The translations under genes and the position numbers were made by a program. Positions 1-11,378 of a stretch of 64,000 nucleotides of DNA are shown piece by piece. Source of the stretch: an uncultured Acidimicrobiia bacterium (lineage in GTDB: Bacteria; Actinomycetota; Acidimicrobiia; Spongiisociales; Spongiisociaceae); assembly GCA_958295745.1 (NCBI GenBank), contig OY282370.1:1669724-1733723 (forward strand), given 5' to 3'. The notes under the pieces were generated by a model. The model was not told where the DNA came from. It saw nothing but the letters and a program-made list of their open reading frames with translations, and searched no databases. Position 1 is the first letter of the stretch; each line of letters opens with the position of its first letter.

Positions 1-663
1 GTGTGCCTCAACTACGACATCGCCGGGCTGGCCGACCTGGGCCTGCCGCCGCCCTCGACCCTCAGGGATCTGACCAGGCCGGAGTACGCCGGACTGCTGG
101 TGGTGGAGCATCCCGGCACTTCCTCGCCAGGCCTGGCTTTCCTGCTGTCCACCGTGGCCGTGTTCGGCGAAGAGGGGGGCTACACCTGGCGCGACTACTG
201 GGCGGATCTCGCCGCCAACGACGTTCTGGTAAGCGCCGGATGGGAGGACGCCTATTACGGGTCCTTCTCAGGAGGGTCGGGAGGCGGCGACCGTCCGATC
301 GTGGTGTCCTACGCCTCGTCTCCGCCGGCGGAGGTCATCTTTGCCGACCCGCCGGTCGCGGAGGCTCCCACCGCGGTGGTGCCGGCCGGATGCTTCCGCC
401 AGATCGAGTTCGCCGGGATCCTGGCCGGCACCCCGGTTCCCAAGGCGGCCCGGCAGCTGATCGATTTCATGCTCGGCCTGGAGTTCCAAGAGGACATCCC
501 GCTCAACATGTTCGTGTTCCCGGCCAACGAGAAAGCCGAGCTTCCCGAGGAGTTCGTTCGATACACCGAGATACCGGATGACCCGGCCGGGTTGCCGCCC
601 GAGGAGATCGACGCCAACCGCTCCCGCTGGATCGATGAATGGACCGAGGCCGTAATCTCCTGA
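1..663 (+). CDS. thiB: Thiamine ABC transporter substrate-binding protein, C-terminal part
   Basis: The reading frame is open from the first base, so the N-terminus and signal peptide lie outside the window. The visible 220 residues look like the C-terminal lobe of a ThiB/TbpA-type periplasmic thiamine-binding protein: a TSSPGLAFLL segment near residue 40, a YYGSFSGG segment, and an FMLGLEFQEDIPLNMFVFP stretch near the end. The role is capture of extracellular thiamine (or a thiamine phosphate) for the permease. It is followed by thiP (25-nt overlap), thiQ and thiD, which supports the assignment. The substrate is inferred from family and context; another small solute is possible. Confidence 0.75.
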   Translation: MCLNYDIAGLADLGLPPPSTLRDLTRPEYAGLLVVEHPGTSSPGLAFLLSTVAVFGEEGGYTWRDYWADLAANDVLVSAGWEDAYYGSFSGGSGGGDRPIVVSYASSPPAEVIFADPPVAEAPTAVVPAGCFRQIEFAGILAGTPVPKAARQLIDFMLGLEFQEDIPLNMFVFPANEKAELPEEFVRYTEIPDDPAGLPPEEIDANRSRWIDEWTEAVIS

Positions 664-2317
664 AGTCCGAAGTCCTGAAGTCCGGGGTCCCGAAGTCCGG
701 GATTCTGAAATCTGGGGCGGGCCGGTGGCTGCTCGTCGTCCCGGTTCTCTTCTTCGGGTTGTTCTTCCTCTACCCGCTGGTGCGGGTGGTGATGCGCAGC
801 CTGTCGCTCGACGGAAGCCTGGACCTATCGCCCTTTCTCGAGATACTCACCAAGGGTTCGCTGCGGAGGGCGGCCTGGTTCACGGTCTGGCAGGCGGCCG
901 CGTCCACCCTGGCCACCCTGGTGTTCGCCCTGCCCGGCGCCTACGTCCTGGCCCGTTATTCCTTCTTCGGACGTCGGCTGGTGCGGGCGGCGGTCACGGT
1001 GCCGTTCGTGCTGCCCACGGTGGTGGTGGGCGCCGCCTACCTGGCCCTGCTGGGTCCGGGCGGCCCGCTCGGGGTGGACCTCCGCCAGACGGTTTGGGCG
1101 ATCCTGATCGCCCATGTGTTCTTCAACTACGCGGTGGTTGTGCGCATGGTGGGAAGCTTCTGGGAGCTGATCGACCCGAAGTTGGAGGAGGCGGCCCGGG
1201 TCCTGGGCGCCGCCCGCCTGCGGGCTTTTCTCAACGTCACGCTGCCCCTTCTTCTCCCCCCGATCGCGGCGGCGGCCTCGATAGTGTTCCTGTTCACCTT
1301 CACCTCCTTCGGAGTGGTGCTGATCCTCGGCGGGTTCGGTTACGCCACCATCGAGGTGGCGGTGTGGCGGGAGGCCGTCATCAACCTCGACTTGGCCGCC
1401 TCGGCCGCCTTGGCGGTGGTGCAGCTGGCCGGAGTGGGGGCCGCCCTGTGGGCCTACACCCGCCTCCAGCAGCGTTACGCCCGCCGGTTGCCCCTGCGAC
1501 CGTCCGGCTCGGCCGCCCGCCGGCCCCGCACCCCCCGCCAGTACCTAGTGGTGGGCGCCGTGCTGGCCTCGATGCTCATCTATCTCGGAGCGCCTATCGC
1601 CGCTCTGGTATGGAGATCTTTGGACACCGCGGCCGGGCTTGGTCCGGACCATTACACCGCCTTGGTCCGGGGGGGCGCCCCCTTCGTCGATCCGGGTGAG
1701 GCGGTGGTCAACTCGTTGTGGTTCGCGGTTGCGGCCGTTGTTCCCGCCTTGGCCGTCGGCCTCGCCTCGGCGGTGGTCATCGTGCGCCGTCCCGGCCGCC
1801 TGGGCGCCCGGCTGGACACCCTCCTCATGCTGCCGCTGGGAACCTCGGCGGTGACGATAGGTTTCGGATTTCTGGTCGCCTTCGATTGGCCGGTGGATCT
1901 CCGCACTTCGCTATGGCTGATCCCGCTCGCCCATTCGGTGGTGGCCGTACCGTTCGTGATCCGCACCGTGGTACCGGTGCTGCGGTCGGTCCAGCCCCGC
2001 CTCAGGGAAGCGGCGGCCGTGCTGGGCGCCTCACCCCGGAGGGTTTTCCGGGAGATCGAGCTGCCGATCATCAGCCGGGCCGCGCTGGTCGGGGCCGGCT
2101 TCGCGGCGGCGGTCTCCCTGGGCGAGTTCGGCGCCACCGCCTTCCTGGTGAGGCCCGACCGGCCCACCATCCCGAACGCCATCTTCCGGCTGCTGGGCCA
2201 ACCCGGGGCGGCCACGCTCGGTCAGGCGTTGGCGTTGAGTACCGTCCTGATGATCCTCACCACCATGATCATCATGGCCATCGACCGCTATCGGGTTGCC
2301 GGCCTGGGAGAGTTCTG

Positions 2318-2318
<1 letters not shown>
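639..2318 (+). CDS. thiP: Thiamine ABC transporter permease
   Basis: A 559-residue integral membrane protein with two halves of about six transmembrane segments each, the usual ThiP architecture. Each half has an EAA-type loop that docks on the ATPase: EEAARVLGAARLRAF in the first half and REAAAVLGASPRRVF in the second. It overlaps the end of thiB by 25 nt, and its stop shares one base with the ATG of thiQ, so translation is probably coupled. The N-terminal 25 residues are encoded by imperfect tandem copies of AAGTCCG/AAGTCCT (LKSEVLKSGVPKSG), which is not typical of the family and makes the exact start uncertain. Confidence 0.85.
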
Positions 2319-4116
<1,798 letters not shown>

Positions 4117-4120
<4 letters not shown>

Positions 4121-4911
4121 CCAACACCCCGGCCATCGTGATGACCATCGGCGGCAGCGACTCAGGCGCCGGCGCCGGAGTCCAAGCCGACCTCAAGACC
4201 TTGTCGGCCCACGGCGTCTACGCGACCGCGGTGGTAACGGCGGTGACCGCCCAGAACACCCGGGGGGTGAAAGCGACCCATCCCGTCCCGGTCGACACGA
4301 TCGCTGCCCAGATGGCTGCCCTGCTGTCCGACCTTCCTCCCCACGCCGTCAAGACCGGGTTGCTGGGCCGGGCAGAGGTGGTCCGGCTGGCCGCCCGCCA
4401 TGCCAAGCGGCTTCCCAACCTGGTGGTGGATCCGGTGCTGGTCGATCGAAACGGGGAGGTGCTGGTCGCGGGGGAGGTCATCGACGCCTATCGGGAGGAC
4501 CTGATCCCGGCGGCCGTCCTGGCCTCGCCCAACCACCGCGAGGCGGCTCTGCTGGCGGACCGCCCCGTTCGCAACCGGGCCGAGCAGGAAGCCGCAGCCA
4601 AGGAGCTGGCTCTATCCACCGGAACCCCGATCCTGGTAACCGGGGGCCGTCTAGACGGGCCGCGTCCGGTGGATGTGCTCTCGGACGGAGTGTCCACCCA
4701 TCCGTTTCCCGGGCGATGGGTGCGGTCCCGCAACGTGCACGGCACCGGCGACGCTCTGTCTGCCTCCATAGCCGCCCGCCTGGCCGGAGGCGCCGGTCTG
4801 CTGACGGCGGTCGGAGAGGCCAAGGCCTGGACGGCGCGGGCGATAGCAGGCGCGGCCGAATGGCGGCTGGGCCGAGGAGAAGGCCCCATCGACTACTTCG
4901 GCTGGGCTTGA
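4117..4911 (+). CDS. thiD: Hydroxymethylpyrimidine/phosphomethylpyrimidine kinase
   Basis: 264 residues of the ribokinase-like ThiD family, which phosphorylates 4-amino-5-hydroxymethyl-2-methylpyrimidine in two steps for thiamine synthesis and salvage. Visible signatures are the N-terminal GGSDSGAGAGVQADLKT, TGLLG, VVDPVLVD, SPNHREA and the C-terminal anion-hole/catalytic stretch VHGTGDALSASIAA. The start ATG at 4117 overlaps the stop of the preceding thiQ gene (ATGA). Its place at the end of the thiBPQ cluster supports a thiamine salvage operon; any upstream TPP riboswitch would lie before the window. Confidence 0.9.
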
Positions 4912-5056
4912 GGATGTGTTCGTCCTTTAGCTCGGAACTCCGGTTGAAACACCACTACCACTGTCCCAATTCCCTGGGATGAAACCACCCCACCCCACCA
5001 ACGACGACACATCGTTGGTAAATTCCAGGTCAATTGGCGATGGGCCTAAGCAATGG

Positions 5057-5575
5057 TCATGGTCCGGATGAGACCCCGGAGGGTTCAAGAATCGGAGAAG
5101 CTAGATCTTTATCCGATATTGCGACCTTAGCGTACAATTCGCGAACGTCTTCTCGCCGTTGTTTTGCCACCACTTTTAGTAACTCCCAAGGTTTCTTGGG
5201 CCGAGGCGCACGAGGACGCAACCAGAATACTCCAGGCCTGCCCGATTCCAAGGCTCTCACAGCCGATGGTAGGTCCAATAGCAAAGCGCCTGTGGCTCGG
5301 ATTGGATCGTGACCCACCCCTTCTATGGCGAATATGGACAACTTGGTCTTTATTATAGCAGCCAGTTCCCTAGGGTTCCGCAACATCTTGTAGTTGTTAG
5401 TTACCAAGCCGCGATAACCGAGTTGATGTAGAGCGATCACTAGCTCTCGATCCTCAAAGTTAGTAAGCTTGATATGAATGTCCTTTAAAGGAGTTAGCTT
5501 TATATCCGTTAGGAAAGGTGAAATGGCCTCCAGTATGGGCACTGGAAAGTTGTGATCCAGCGGTAGCTCTATCAT
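5057..5575 (-). CDS. VapC45-like PIN-fold toxin (putative RNase)
   Basis: 172 residues beginning MIELPLDHNFPVPILEAISPFL, with the DHNFP opening of DUF5615/VapC45-type PIN-like ribonucleases and a central LGYRGLVTNNYKMLRNPREL segment carrying further conserved polar residues. It is translated from an ATG that overlaps the stop of the upstream DUF433 antitoxin gene (ATGA at 5572-5575), the usual arrangement of such pairs. Base composition is visibly lower in GC than the neighbouring thiamine genes, consistent with horizontal acquisition. The likely activity is RNA cleavage when free of its antitoxin; the RNA target cannot be told from the sequence. Confidence 0.7.
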   Translation of the reverse strand: MIELPLDHNFPVPILEAISPFLTDIKLTPLKDIHIKLTNFEDRELVIALHQLGYRGLVTNNYKMLRNPRELAAIIKTKLSIFAIEGVGHDPIRATGALLLDLPSAVRALESGRPGVFWLRPRAPRPKKPWELLKVVAKQRREDVRELYAKVAISDKDLASPILEPSGVSSGP

Positions 5576-6255
5576 GCTGCGAGAACCTTTTCAAGGTCAA
5601 CCGATTGGACTATCGCCTCGGGGGCTGTTTCCGGGTACAAAGCGGCGACAGCCTTTTTATTTCCCATACGTCTATACAGGGCGGCAACAGTCTGTGTTGT
5701 GATTCGTGAGCCCTCGATATGTGGTTCGCCCGACACCTTTCCGGGGATGATGCGAAGCCGGGACCGAGGGCGTATGAGGCCGGGGCCGTGATCATCGCCT
5801 ACTTCGAAAGGACCCAATAGATCCAGTATTTCCGCAAGTGCTATCTGGCCCGACACGCCTGCCGTCCAGCCGTCCGTCAGGTGCAACCTCCCCCCGCTGT
5901 CTACCCGCAATGGCGATCCCTGCTGCCATTCGTTCTCGGCCCAGATGTCGAGGCCGCGCTGTTCGAGCTCCTCCAACGCCTCCCTGACCTGGGACATCGG
6001 GCTGGCGGGTATCTCCTTTACCCGGCCGGATTTCGGGTGACGCAACCAGTAAACGATGCGAAGCGCCATCAGGTCGGCGTATGACCAGAGCTTCTGTCTG
6101 CTTGGCGAGACGCTGGGTACGACTGTTCCCTGGCGCGCCCATCGGTAGACGGTTGAGAGTGGAACGCCGGAGAGGGCAGCGGCGCGGCGTGCTTCGTAAC
6201 ATCCGGCCAGCGCGGCCTGCACGCGTCCTGACAGATTTCCTTGGTATCCCGGCAC
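5572..6255 (-). CDS. VapB45-like antitoxin (MerR-like HTH plus DUF433)
   Basis: 227 residues starting from GTG at 6255, with a good Shine-Dalgarno (GGGAGGAG) about 7 nt upstream. The N-terminus has a MerR-like helix-turn-helix (YEARRAAALSGVPLSTVYRWARQG), and the C-terminal 70 residues are a DUF433 domain (GEPHIEGSRITTQTVAALY...EAIVQSVDLEKVL). The combination matches the VapB45 antitoxin of Mycobacterium tuberculosis, which pairs with a PIN-like toxin. The toxin gene follows with a 4-nt overlap. The antitoxin probably binds its own promoter through the HTH; a 14-bp inverted repeat lies upstream at 6307-6347. Confidence 0.75.
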   Translation of the reverse strand: MPGYQGNLSGRVQAALAGCYEARRAAALSGVPLSTVYRWARQGTVVPSVSPSRQKLWSYADLMALRIVYWLRHPKSGRVKEIPASPMSQVREALEELEQRGLDIWAENEWQQGSPLRVDSGGRLHLTDGWTAGVSGQIALAEILDLLGPFEVGDDHGPGLIRPRSRLRIIPGKVSGEPHIEGSRITTQTVAALYRRMGNKKAVAALYPETAPEAIVQSVDLEKVLAA

Positions 6256-6306
6256 AGTTCACTCCTCCCTGAGGCCAGTAGACCGTTGTGGTGAGCGTAG
6301 CAGTCG

Positions 6307-6347
6307 CGCGCTGCCTTCTGTTGCTTACCGCGGCAGAAGGCAGCGCG
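6307..6347. repeat. 14-bp inverted repeat upstream of the VapBC45-like operon
   Basis: The arms CGCGCTGCCTTCTG (6307-6320) and CAGAAGGCAGCGCG (6334-6347) are perfectly complementary with a 13-nt loop. It lies about 50 bp upstream of the antitoxin start, so it could be an operator or a terminator of something now decayed. No T tract follows. Confidence 0.6.
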
Positions 6348-6599
6348 GCAGTGGGAGGTGCCAAGCATCTTCGACGATATCCAGCAGGAGGAGATGGTGC
6401 TCACCTTCGTCGATCGGCGAGAATCGCGCCGCCCGCTACGTGAAACCGAAGTCCTCTGGGTGAGCTCCGAGCATCGGGTGTCCGCTCGCCTGTAGTAGCG
6501 ACCGGGTCCGTGCCGGTCGATGAATCAGTCAGCCGAACGCTCTACTTGGCTCATCTCTATGTAGGGCGGCCTCTGACACGACCCGACCGTACCGGCATC

Positions 6600-6700
6600 G
6601 TAAAGTAAAGGACCGATTCCTTGATTAGCCTGCCGCCTAAGTCAAGCGCACTTGACCGACCTTCCGACTTGGTAAAGTAAAGGACCGATTCCTTGATTAG
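6600..6700. repeat. Two copies of a 29-bp direct repeat
   Basis: Perfect copies at 6600-6628 and 6672-6700, both starting GTAAAGTAAAGG and ending TTGATTAG, 72 bp apart. Read on the minus strand both are in the same frame of a short ORF and give LIKESVLYFT, but that ORF has no other gene-like property. The second copy lies just upstream of the Fic remnant. Confidence 0.75.
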
Positions 6701-6731
6701 TTGTCGAGGTTCACTGTAAACAAGGTGGAAC

Positions 6732-6975
6732 AGTGCTACCAGAAGCCTTCCGCTCCACAGAGCGCGGTGTGGTCCGTAAAGCTCCCGGCGGATACTGGGC
6801 GTTCTAGCCGGAACCCTTGCCCCGCCGCGTCGATCTTCCCCCGGATGCAGTGATGCTGCTGGACGAGGCAACCGGCGCCGTCAACCGTCTCGGCGGGTTG
6901 GGCGTGCTGATTCCGAACCCGCACTGCTGATCGGGCCCGGCAACGATGCGTCGTCGCCGCTCGACAGTAAGTACA
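6732..6975 (+). pseudogene. Remnant of a Fic/DOC family protein, N-terminal part
   Basis: From GTG 6732 the frame reads LPEAFRSTERGVVRKAPGG, then YWAF, and hits an in-frame TAG at about 6805. It resumes as PEPLPRRVDLPPDAVMLLDE and ATGAVNRLGGLGVLIPNPH, which is the typical N-terminal region of Fic (AMP-transferase) proteins. After NPH a one-base deletion breaks the frame: the expected LLIGP reads only in +1. The catalytic HPFxxGNGR region is absent. The gene is therefore dead, with at least two disabling changes. Homology is judged by eye. Confidence 0.55.
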
Positions 6976-7370
6976 GTTAGAAGGGGTGATTCGTAAGGCC
7001 AGAGAAGGGCGGGAAGAGAGCGGGAAGAGAGGACTGGACGGTCCCGCAGGTCGAACGAGCCGGCATCGACATGATGGAACGCCAGCAGGATGCTGTGCTG
7101 GCAGAGGAGCCGTTGCCGTATCCCGGGTTGCCGAGGGATTGGGTGGAGCAGGCATTGGACGCGGTGTTGCTGTTCGACCCCGACAACGTGCACCTGTGCA
7201 GGCCAGACCGATCCCTCAGGACAGGGTGGAAGAGAGCCGGCGGTTCGCTGATCTCATAGTCGGGTGGGCCAAGAAAAAACTGCTTTCCTGATCCCCGGAC
7301 CTCTCGACCGCCGCCCCCCGGCCCGGAAAGGATGAACATGGCGACCTTCCGGCGGGTTAGCCTGTGGCCC
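6976..7370. other. Gene-poor stretch
   Basis: This stretch holds only short overlapping frames. One at 7071-7259 (+, 62 codons) contains the plausible segment PGLPRDWVEQALDAVLLFD but has no convincing ribosome binding site and no family I recognise. Together with the Fic remnant it looks like decayed accessory DNA. Confidence 0.4.
7358..7363 (+). promoter_or_regulatory. Putative -10 box of a leaderless transcript
   Basis: TAGCCT ends 7 nt before the ATG at 7371; no Shine-Dalgarno is present in between. Confidence 0.45.
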
Positions 7371-8384
7371 ATGCGCGCATGGATTCTCAACGACACCAAG
7401 GGACCGTCCTCCTACACATTGACCGAGGTGGACACGCCGGCGCCCGGCCCGGGCGAGGTGAGGGTCGAGCTGGTCGGATCGGCCCTCAACCGGCTGGACC
7501 TGTGGATGTCCATGGGGCTGCCGGCCCCCAAGAACTTCCCTCACGTCCCGGGAGGGGACGGCGCCGGGACGGTCGACGCATTGGGCGAGGGGGTGGAGGG
7601 CCTGGCAGAAGGCGACGAGGTGATCATCGATCCCAGCCTCGGTTTCGCCCCCACCACCGGCCTCATCCCCTACGGAGGCAGGCTCGCGGTGCTGGGTGAG
7701 CATGTCTGGGGCACGATGGGGGAGTACGTAGTGGTTCCTGCCGCCAACGCGGTTCCCAAACCGGCCCATCTCGACTGGGACCGGGCGGCGGCCTACGGTC
7801 TGGCATATGGGACCGCCTGCCGCATGCTGCGGCGGGCCAGGCTCTCGGCGGGTGACCTGATGCTGGTGGTGGGGGTCGGGGGCGGGGTCAGCTCCGCCGG
7901 ACTGCTGATCGGGCGGATCATGGGCGCCGAGGTCTATGTCACCTCCCGCAGTCCGGCCAAGATCGACCGCGCCGTGGATCTGGGCGCGGCGGGCGGTTTC
8001 GATTCCACCGCCGAATTTTCCAGGGAGCTGCGGGCGGCGGCCGGAAGGCAGGCCGATGTGGTGTTCGAGAACGTGGGTCCGGCCACCTGGGACCAGTCGA
8101 TGCGCTCCCTCGTTCCGGGCGGCCGGTTGGTCACCTGCGGTTCGACCAGCGGCGCCAAGGTGGAGGTCGTGGTGCCGAGGCTGTTCTTCCGCCACCACGA
8201 GATCATCGGCTCCACCATGTTCGACAGCGAGGACTTCGCTCAGGTCACCTCCTGGGTGGCGGGCGGGGAGCTGCCCGTGCAGGTGGACCGGGTATACGAA
8301 TTCGAGCAGATGCCCGCCGCCATGGCCCGCATGAAGGCAGGCGGCCAATTCGGGAAGCTGGTGATCAGAAGGAGGACGGGATGA
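7371..8384 (+). CDS. Zinc-independent medium-chain alcohol dehydrogenase / quinone oxidoreductase family protein
   Basis: 337 residues from ATG 7371. This start is preferred over in-frame ATGs upstream because a -10-like TAGCCT sits 7 nt before it. The fold is MDR: an N-terminal GroES-like domain ([34 protein letters not shown]) and a Rossmann domain ([32 protein letters not shown]). The structural-zinc cysteines are absent, as in quinone oxidoreductases. The stop overlaps the next ATG (ATGA), so it forms a two-gene operon with a beta-hydroxyacid dehydrogenase family gene. The substrate cannot be deduced. Confidence 0.75.
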   Translation: MRAWILNDTKGPSSYTLTEVDTPAPGPGEVRVELVGSALNRLDLWMSMGLPAPKNFPHVPGGDGAGTVDALGEGVEGLAEGDEVIIDPSLGFAPTTGLIPYGGRLAVLGEHVWGTMGEYVVVPAANAVPKPAHLDWDRAAAYGLAYGTACRMLRRARLSAGDLMLVVGVGGGVSSAGLLIGRIMGAEVYVTSRSPAKIDRAVDLGAAGGFDSTAEFSRELRAAAGRQADVVFENVGPATWDQSMRSLVPGGRLVTCGSTSGAKVEVVVPRLFFRHHEIIGSTMFDSEDFAQVTSWVAGGELPVQVDRVYEFEQMPAAMARMKAGGQFGKLVIRRRTG

Positions 8385-9292
8385 CCGCAAAGCCCGCCGT
8401 CGGATGGGTTGGAACCGGGGTGATGGGCGCCGCCATGTGCGGCCACGTTTTGGACGCCGGGTACCCGGTGACCGTGAGCACCCGCACCAAGGCGAAAGCC
8501 CGGGGGCTGATCGACCGGGGGGCGGTCTGGGCCGACACCCCCGCCGAGGTCGCCGCCGCCTCCGACCTCTCCTTCGCCATCGTCGGTTTTCCCGAGGATG
8601 TCCGTGAAGTTTTCCTGGGCGGCTCGGGGCTGCTGGCGGGCGCCTCCGCCGGGGACGCGGTGGTGGACATGACCACCTCCGAGCCGGCCATGGCCGTCGA
8701 GATCGCAGAGCAGGCCGCCCTGGCGGGGGTGGGCGCCGTCGACGCCCCGGTGAGCGGCGGGGATGTCGGCGCCCGCAACGGCACCCTGTCGATAATGGTC
8801 GGCGGCGAGGAGGAGACGGTGGAGCGGGTGAGGCCCATCTTCGAGACGATGGGGGCCACCATCGTTCGCCAGGGAGGGCCGGGGGCGGGGCAGCACACCA
8901 AGGCGGTCAACCAGATACTGATCGCAACCACCGTCATCGGGCTGTCGGAGGCGCTGCTGTACGGACGGCGGGCGGGTCTGGACATGGACTCGGTGCTGGA
9001 GTCGGTGAGCGGCGGGGCGGCCGGTTCCTGGTCTTTGTCGAACTACGGACCGAGGATGCTCGCAGGCGACTTCGAGCCGGGTTTCTACGTGGACCACTTC
9101 GTGAAGGACATGGGTATCGCCCTGCGCGAGGCGGCGGCCATGCGGTTGCCTGTTCCCGGCCTGGCGCTGGCCCACGAGCTGTATGTCTCGTTGCAAGGCC
9201 AAGGGCTGGGGCGCAAGGGCACCCAATCGTTGATCCTGGCCCTAGCCCGTATGGCCGGGCTGGAATGGGCGCCGCCCCCCTCTTCCTCCTGA
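8381..9292 (+). CDS. NAD(P)-dependent 3-hydroxyisobutyrate dehydrogenase family protein
   Basis: 303 residues. The N-terminus has the family signature [21 protein letters not shown] (Rossmann dinucleotide binding); [22 protein letters not shown] is the conserved substrate-binding motif; the catalytic lysine lies in GQHTKAVNQ. It would reduce or oxidise a beta-hydroxyacid such as 3-hydroxyisobutyrate or tartronate semialdehyde; the precise substrate is not visible. ATG 8381 overlaps the stop of the upstream oxidoreductase and a GGAGG lies 7 nt before it. Confidence 0.85.
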   Translation: MTAKPAVGWVGTGVMGAAMCGHVLDAGYPVTVSTRTKAKARGLIDRGAVWADTPAEVAAASDLSFAIVGFPEDVREVFLGGSGLLAGASAGDAVVDMTTSEPAMAVEIAEQAALAGVGAVDAPVSGGDVGARNGTLSIMVGGEEETVERVRPIFETMGATIVRQGGPGAGQHTKAVNQILIATTVIGLSEALLYGRRAGLDMDSVLESVSGGAAGSWSLSNYGPRMLAGDFEPGFYVDHFVKDMGIALREAAAMRLPVPGLALAHELYVSLQGQGLGRKGTQSLILALARMAGLEWAPPPSSS

Positions 9293-9361
9293 ACCGACCC
9301 CGCCCGGGTCGGTGCACCGAGTCGGCGCACTGGACTCGAATGGGTCGGCCGCACCCGGCGG

Positions 9362-9367
9362 TAGCAT
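9362..9367 (+). promoter_or_regulatory. Putative -10 box of a leaderless transcript (purB)
   Basis: TAGCAT lies 9 nt before the purB ATG at 9377, with no Shine-Dalgarno. Confidence 0.45.
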
Positions 9368-9376
9368 CCGGTTCGT

Positions 9377-10822
9377 ATGCCGCCCAGCTCCCCTGAAGGC
9401 CTAGGCCGACCGGTGGTTCCCAACGTCTTGGCTTCCCGGTACGCCGGAACGCCCATGCGCGCCCTGTGGTCGCCTCGCGGCCGGGTGAAGGCGGAGAGGG
9501 AGCTGTGGGTGGCGGTCCTCGAAGCCCAGATCGAGATGGGGGTCCCGGCGCCCGCCGGAGTGGTGGAGGCTTATCGGGATGTCGTCGAGGAGGTGGACCT
9601 CGCTTCGATCCGCGCCCGTGAGGAGGTGACCCGCCACGATGTGAAGGCCCGCATCGAGGAGTTCTGCGCCTTGGCGGGCCATGAGCACATCCACAAGGGC
9701 CTGACCTCCCGCGACGTCACCGAGAACGTGGAGCAGATGCTGATCCGCCGGTCTCTCGTGATCCTCCGGGACAAGACGGCGGCGGTGCTGGTCCGAATGG
9801 CGGCCCTGGCGGTGGAGCACCGCGATACGGTGATCGCGGGGCGCACCCACAACGTCCCCGCCCAGCCCACCACCCTGGGGAAACGCTTCGCAAACGCCGC
9901 CGAGGAGACCCTGGCGGCCTACCAACGCCTGGAGCGGTTGACCGCCGGTTACCCCCTGAGAGGCCTGAAGGGTCCGGTCGGCACCCAGCAGGACCTGCTC
10001 GATCTGTTCGGGGGGAACGAGGAGAAGGTCGTCCGGCTCGAGCAGCGGGCGGCGGACCTGCTGGGGTTCGGGACCGTCCTGGCCTCGGTGGGGCAGGTCT
10101 ATCCCCGCTCTCTCGACTTGGAGGCGGTGAGCACACTGGTGCAGCTGGCCGCCGGGCCGTCCAGCCTGGCCGCCACCCTCCGCCTGATGGCCGGGAACGA
10201 TCTGGTCACCGAAGGATTCCGCACGGGGCAGGTCGGGTCGTCGGCCATGCCCCACAAGATGAACATGCGCACCTGTGAGCGGATCAACGGCTTGGCGGTG
10301 GTGCTGGGCGGTTACTTGGCGATGGCCTCCGGACTGGCCGGCCGTCAGTGGAACGAGGGGGACGTGAGCGACTCGGTGGTGCGGCGGGTGATGATCCCCG
10401 ACGCTTTTTTCGCCTGCGACGGGTTGCTGGAGGCGGTGCTGCATGTTCTCGATGGGTTCCGGGTTTTCCCGGGGCGGATCCGGGCCGAGCTGGACGCCGA
10501 GCTTCCCTTCCTGTCCACTGCCCGGTTGCTGACGGCGGCGGTCCGGGCGGGCATGGGCCGCGAGCAGGCCCATCGGTTGATCCGGAAACACACCCGGGCT
10601 GCTGTGGAAGCCCGCCGCTCGGGGGCCGGCTTCGACCTGTGGGCGGTGCTGGGCGGCGATCCGGCCTTCCCCCTGACCGCAGAGGAGTCCCGCGCCGCCG
10701 CCTCTGCGTCCCCCTTGGCCGGACGCGCCCAACCCCAGGTGGACGCAATCGCCACCCGGATCGAGCAGGTGGCCGTCCGCCGTCCGGAAGCGGCCTCCTA
10801 CCGGCCCGAACCTCTTCTATGA
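9377..10822 (+). CDS. purB: Adenylosuccinate lyase
   Basis: 481 residues of the fumarase/aspartase superfamily. The family signature with the catalytic serine loop is GSSAMPHKMNMRTCERI. TSRDVTEN and AGRTHNVPAQPTTLGKRFANAAEE are the substrate-binding motifs typical of PurB. It cleaves SAICAR and adenylosuccinate in purine synthesis. The gene is monocistronic-looking: 85 nt after the preceding gene and 142 nt before the next. The start is supported by a -10-like TAGCAT 9 nt upstream. Confidence 0.9.
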   Translation: MPPSSPEGLGRPVVPNVLASRYAGTPMRALWSPRGRVKAERELWVAVLEAQIEMGVPAPAGVVEAYRDVVEEVDLASIRAREEVTRHDVKARIEEFCALAGHEHIHKGLTSRDVTENVEQMLIRRSLVILRDKTAAVLVRMAALAVEHRDTVIAGRTHNVPAQPTTLGKRFANAAEETLAAYQRLERLTAGYPLRGLKGPVGTQQDLLDLFGGNEEKVVRLEQRAADLLGFGTVLASVGQVYPRSLDLEAVSTLVQLAAGPSSLAATLRLMAGNDLVTEGFRTGQVGSSAMPHKMNMRTCERINGLAVVLGGYLAMASGLAGRQWNEGDVSDSVVRRVMIPDAFFACDGLLEAVLHVLDGFRVFPGRIRAELDAELPFLSTARLLTAAVRAGMGREQAHRLIRKHTRAAVEARRSGAGFDLWAVLGGDPAFPLTAEESRAAASASPLAGRAQPQVDAIATRIEQVAVRRPEAASYRPEPLL

Positions 10823-10964
10823 CCACCGACCCGGGGTGCCGGCGCCGGGCGGTGACGGGCTATGTTCTTCGGCGCCCTTTCGGTCCTTCGGGTTACGGCA
10901 GGCGCGCTCCTGCCCGTGCCGGCTATCGGCATATGATTAGGCGGCCGCCCTATCGAAAGGGGAG

Positions 10965-11378
10965 ATGATGGGAATCGAAGCCGTAGAGACCGACGCTCTC
11001 TGTCCGCCCCCCGAGCCGTATTCGTATGCCATAAAGGCCGGGGGCGCCGTCTATCTGGCGGGGCAGGTCTCCCTGGACAGGGAGGGCCGGGTGGTGGGCG
11101 GCACCACGGCGGAGCAGGCCCGTCAGATATGGCAGAACATCGAGGACGTTCTGGAGGCGGCCGGCAGCTCCATCGCCGATGTGGTCAAGGTCACCTATTA
11201 CATGCAGGACATCAGGGAGATCGCCCAGGAGATACCCGTCCGGGAGGAAGTGTTCGCCGGGCGGCCGCCCCCGGCGGTGACCGCGCTCCAGGCGGCGGCG
11301 CTGGGCCTCCCCGGATTGAAGATGGAGGTGGACGTGATAGCGGTGCTCGGAGATGCCGAAGGTGACGGCGGTGTCTGA
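10965..11378 (+). CDS. RidA/YjgF/Rid family protein
   Basis: 137 residues with the Rid fold: YSYAIKAGGAVYLAGQVSLDREG, ARQIWQNIEDVLEAAGSSIADVVKVTYYMQDI and a C-terminal MEVDVIAVLG. In RidA proper, an arginine in a PxRxT-like motif before the last strands binds the imine substrate. Here the corresponding segment reads RPPPAVTALQAAAL with no arginine at that place, so the canonical enamine/imine deaminase activity is doubtful. A GGGGAG ribosome binding site precedes ATG 10965. The gene overlaps the next small ORF, suggesting an operon with the amidase. Confidence 0.8.
   Translation: MMGIEAVETDALCPPPEPYSYAIKAGGAVYLAGQVSLDREGRVVGGTTAEQARQIWQNIEDVLEAAGSSIADVVKVTYYMQDIREIAQEIPVREEVFAGRPPPAVTALQAAALGLPGLKMEVDVIAVLGDAEGDGGV

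Noticed and set aside
1-120. TPP riboswitch for the thiamine operon
   Set aside because: The operon start lies before the window; no thi-box is visible within it.
6557-6871. Minus-strand 104-codon frame containing the repeated peptide LIKESVLYFT
   Set aside because: The peptide comes from the 29-bp direct repeat; the rest is low-quality and lies antisense to the Fic remnant.
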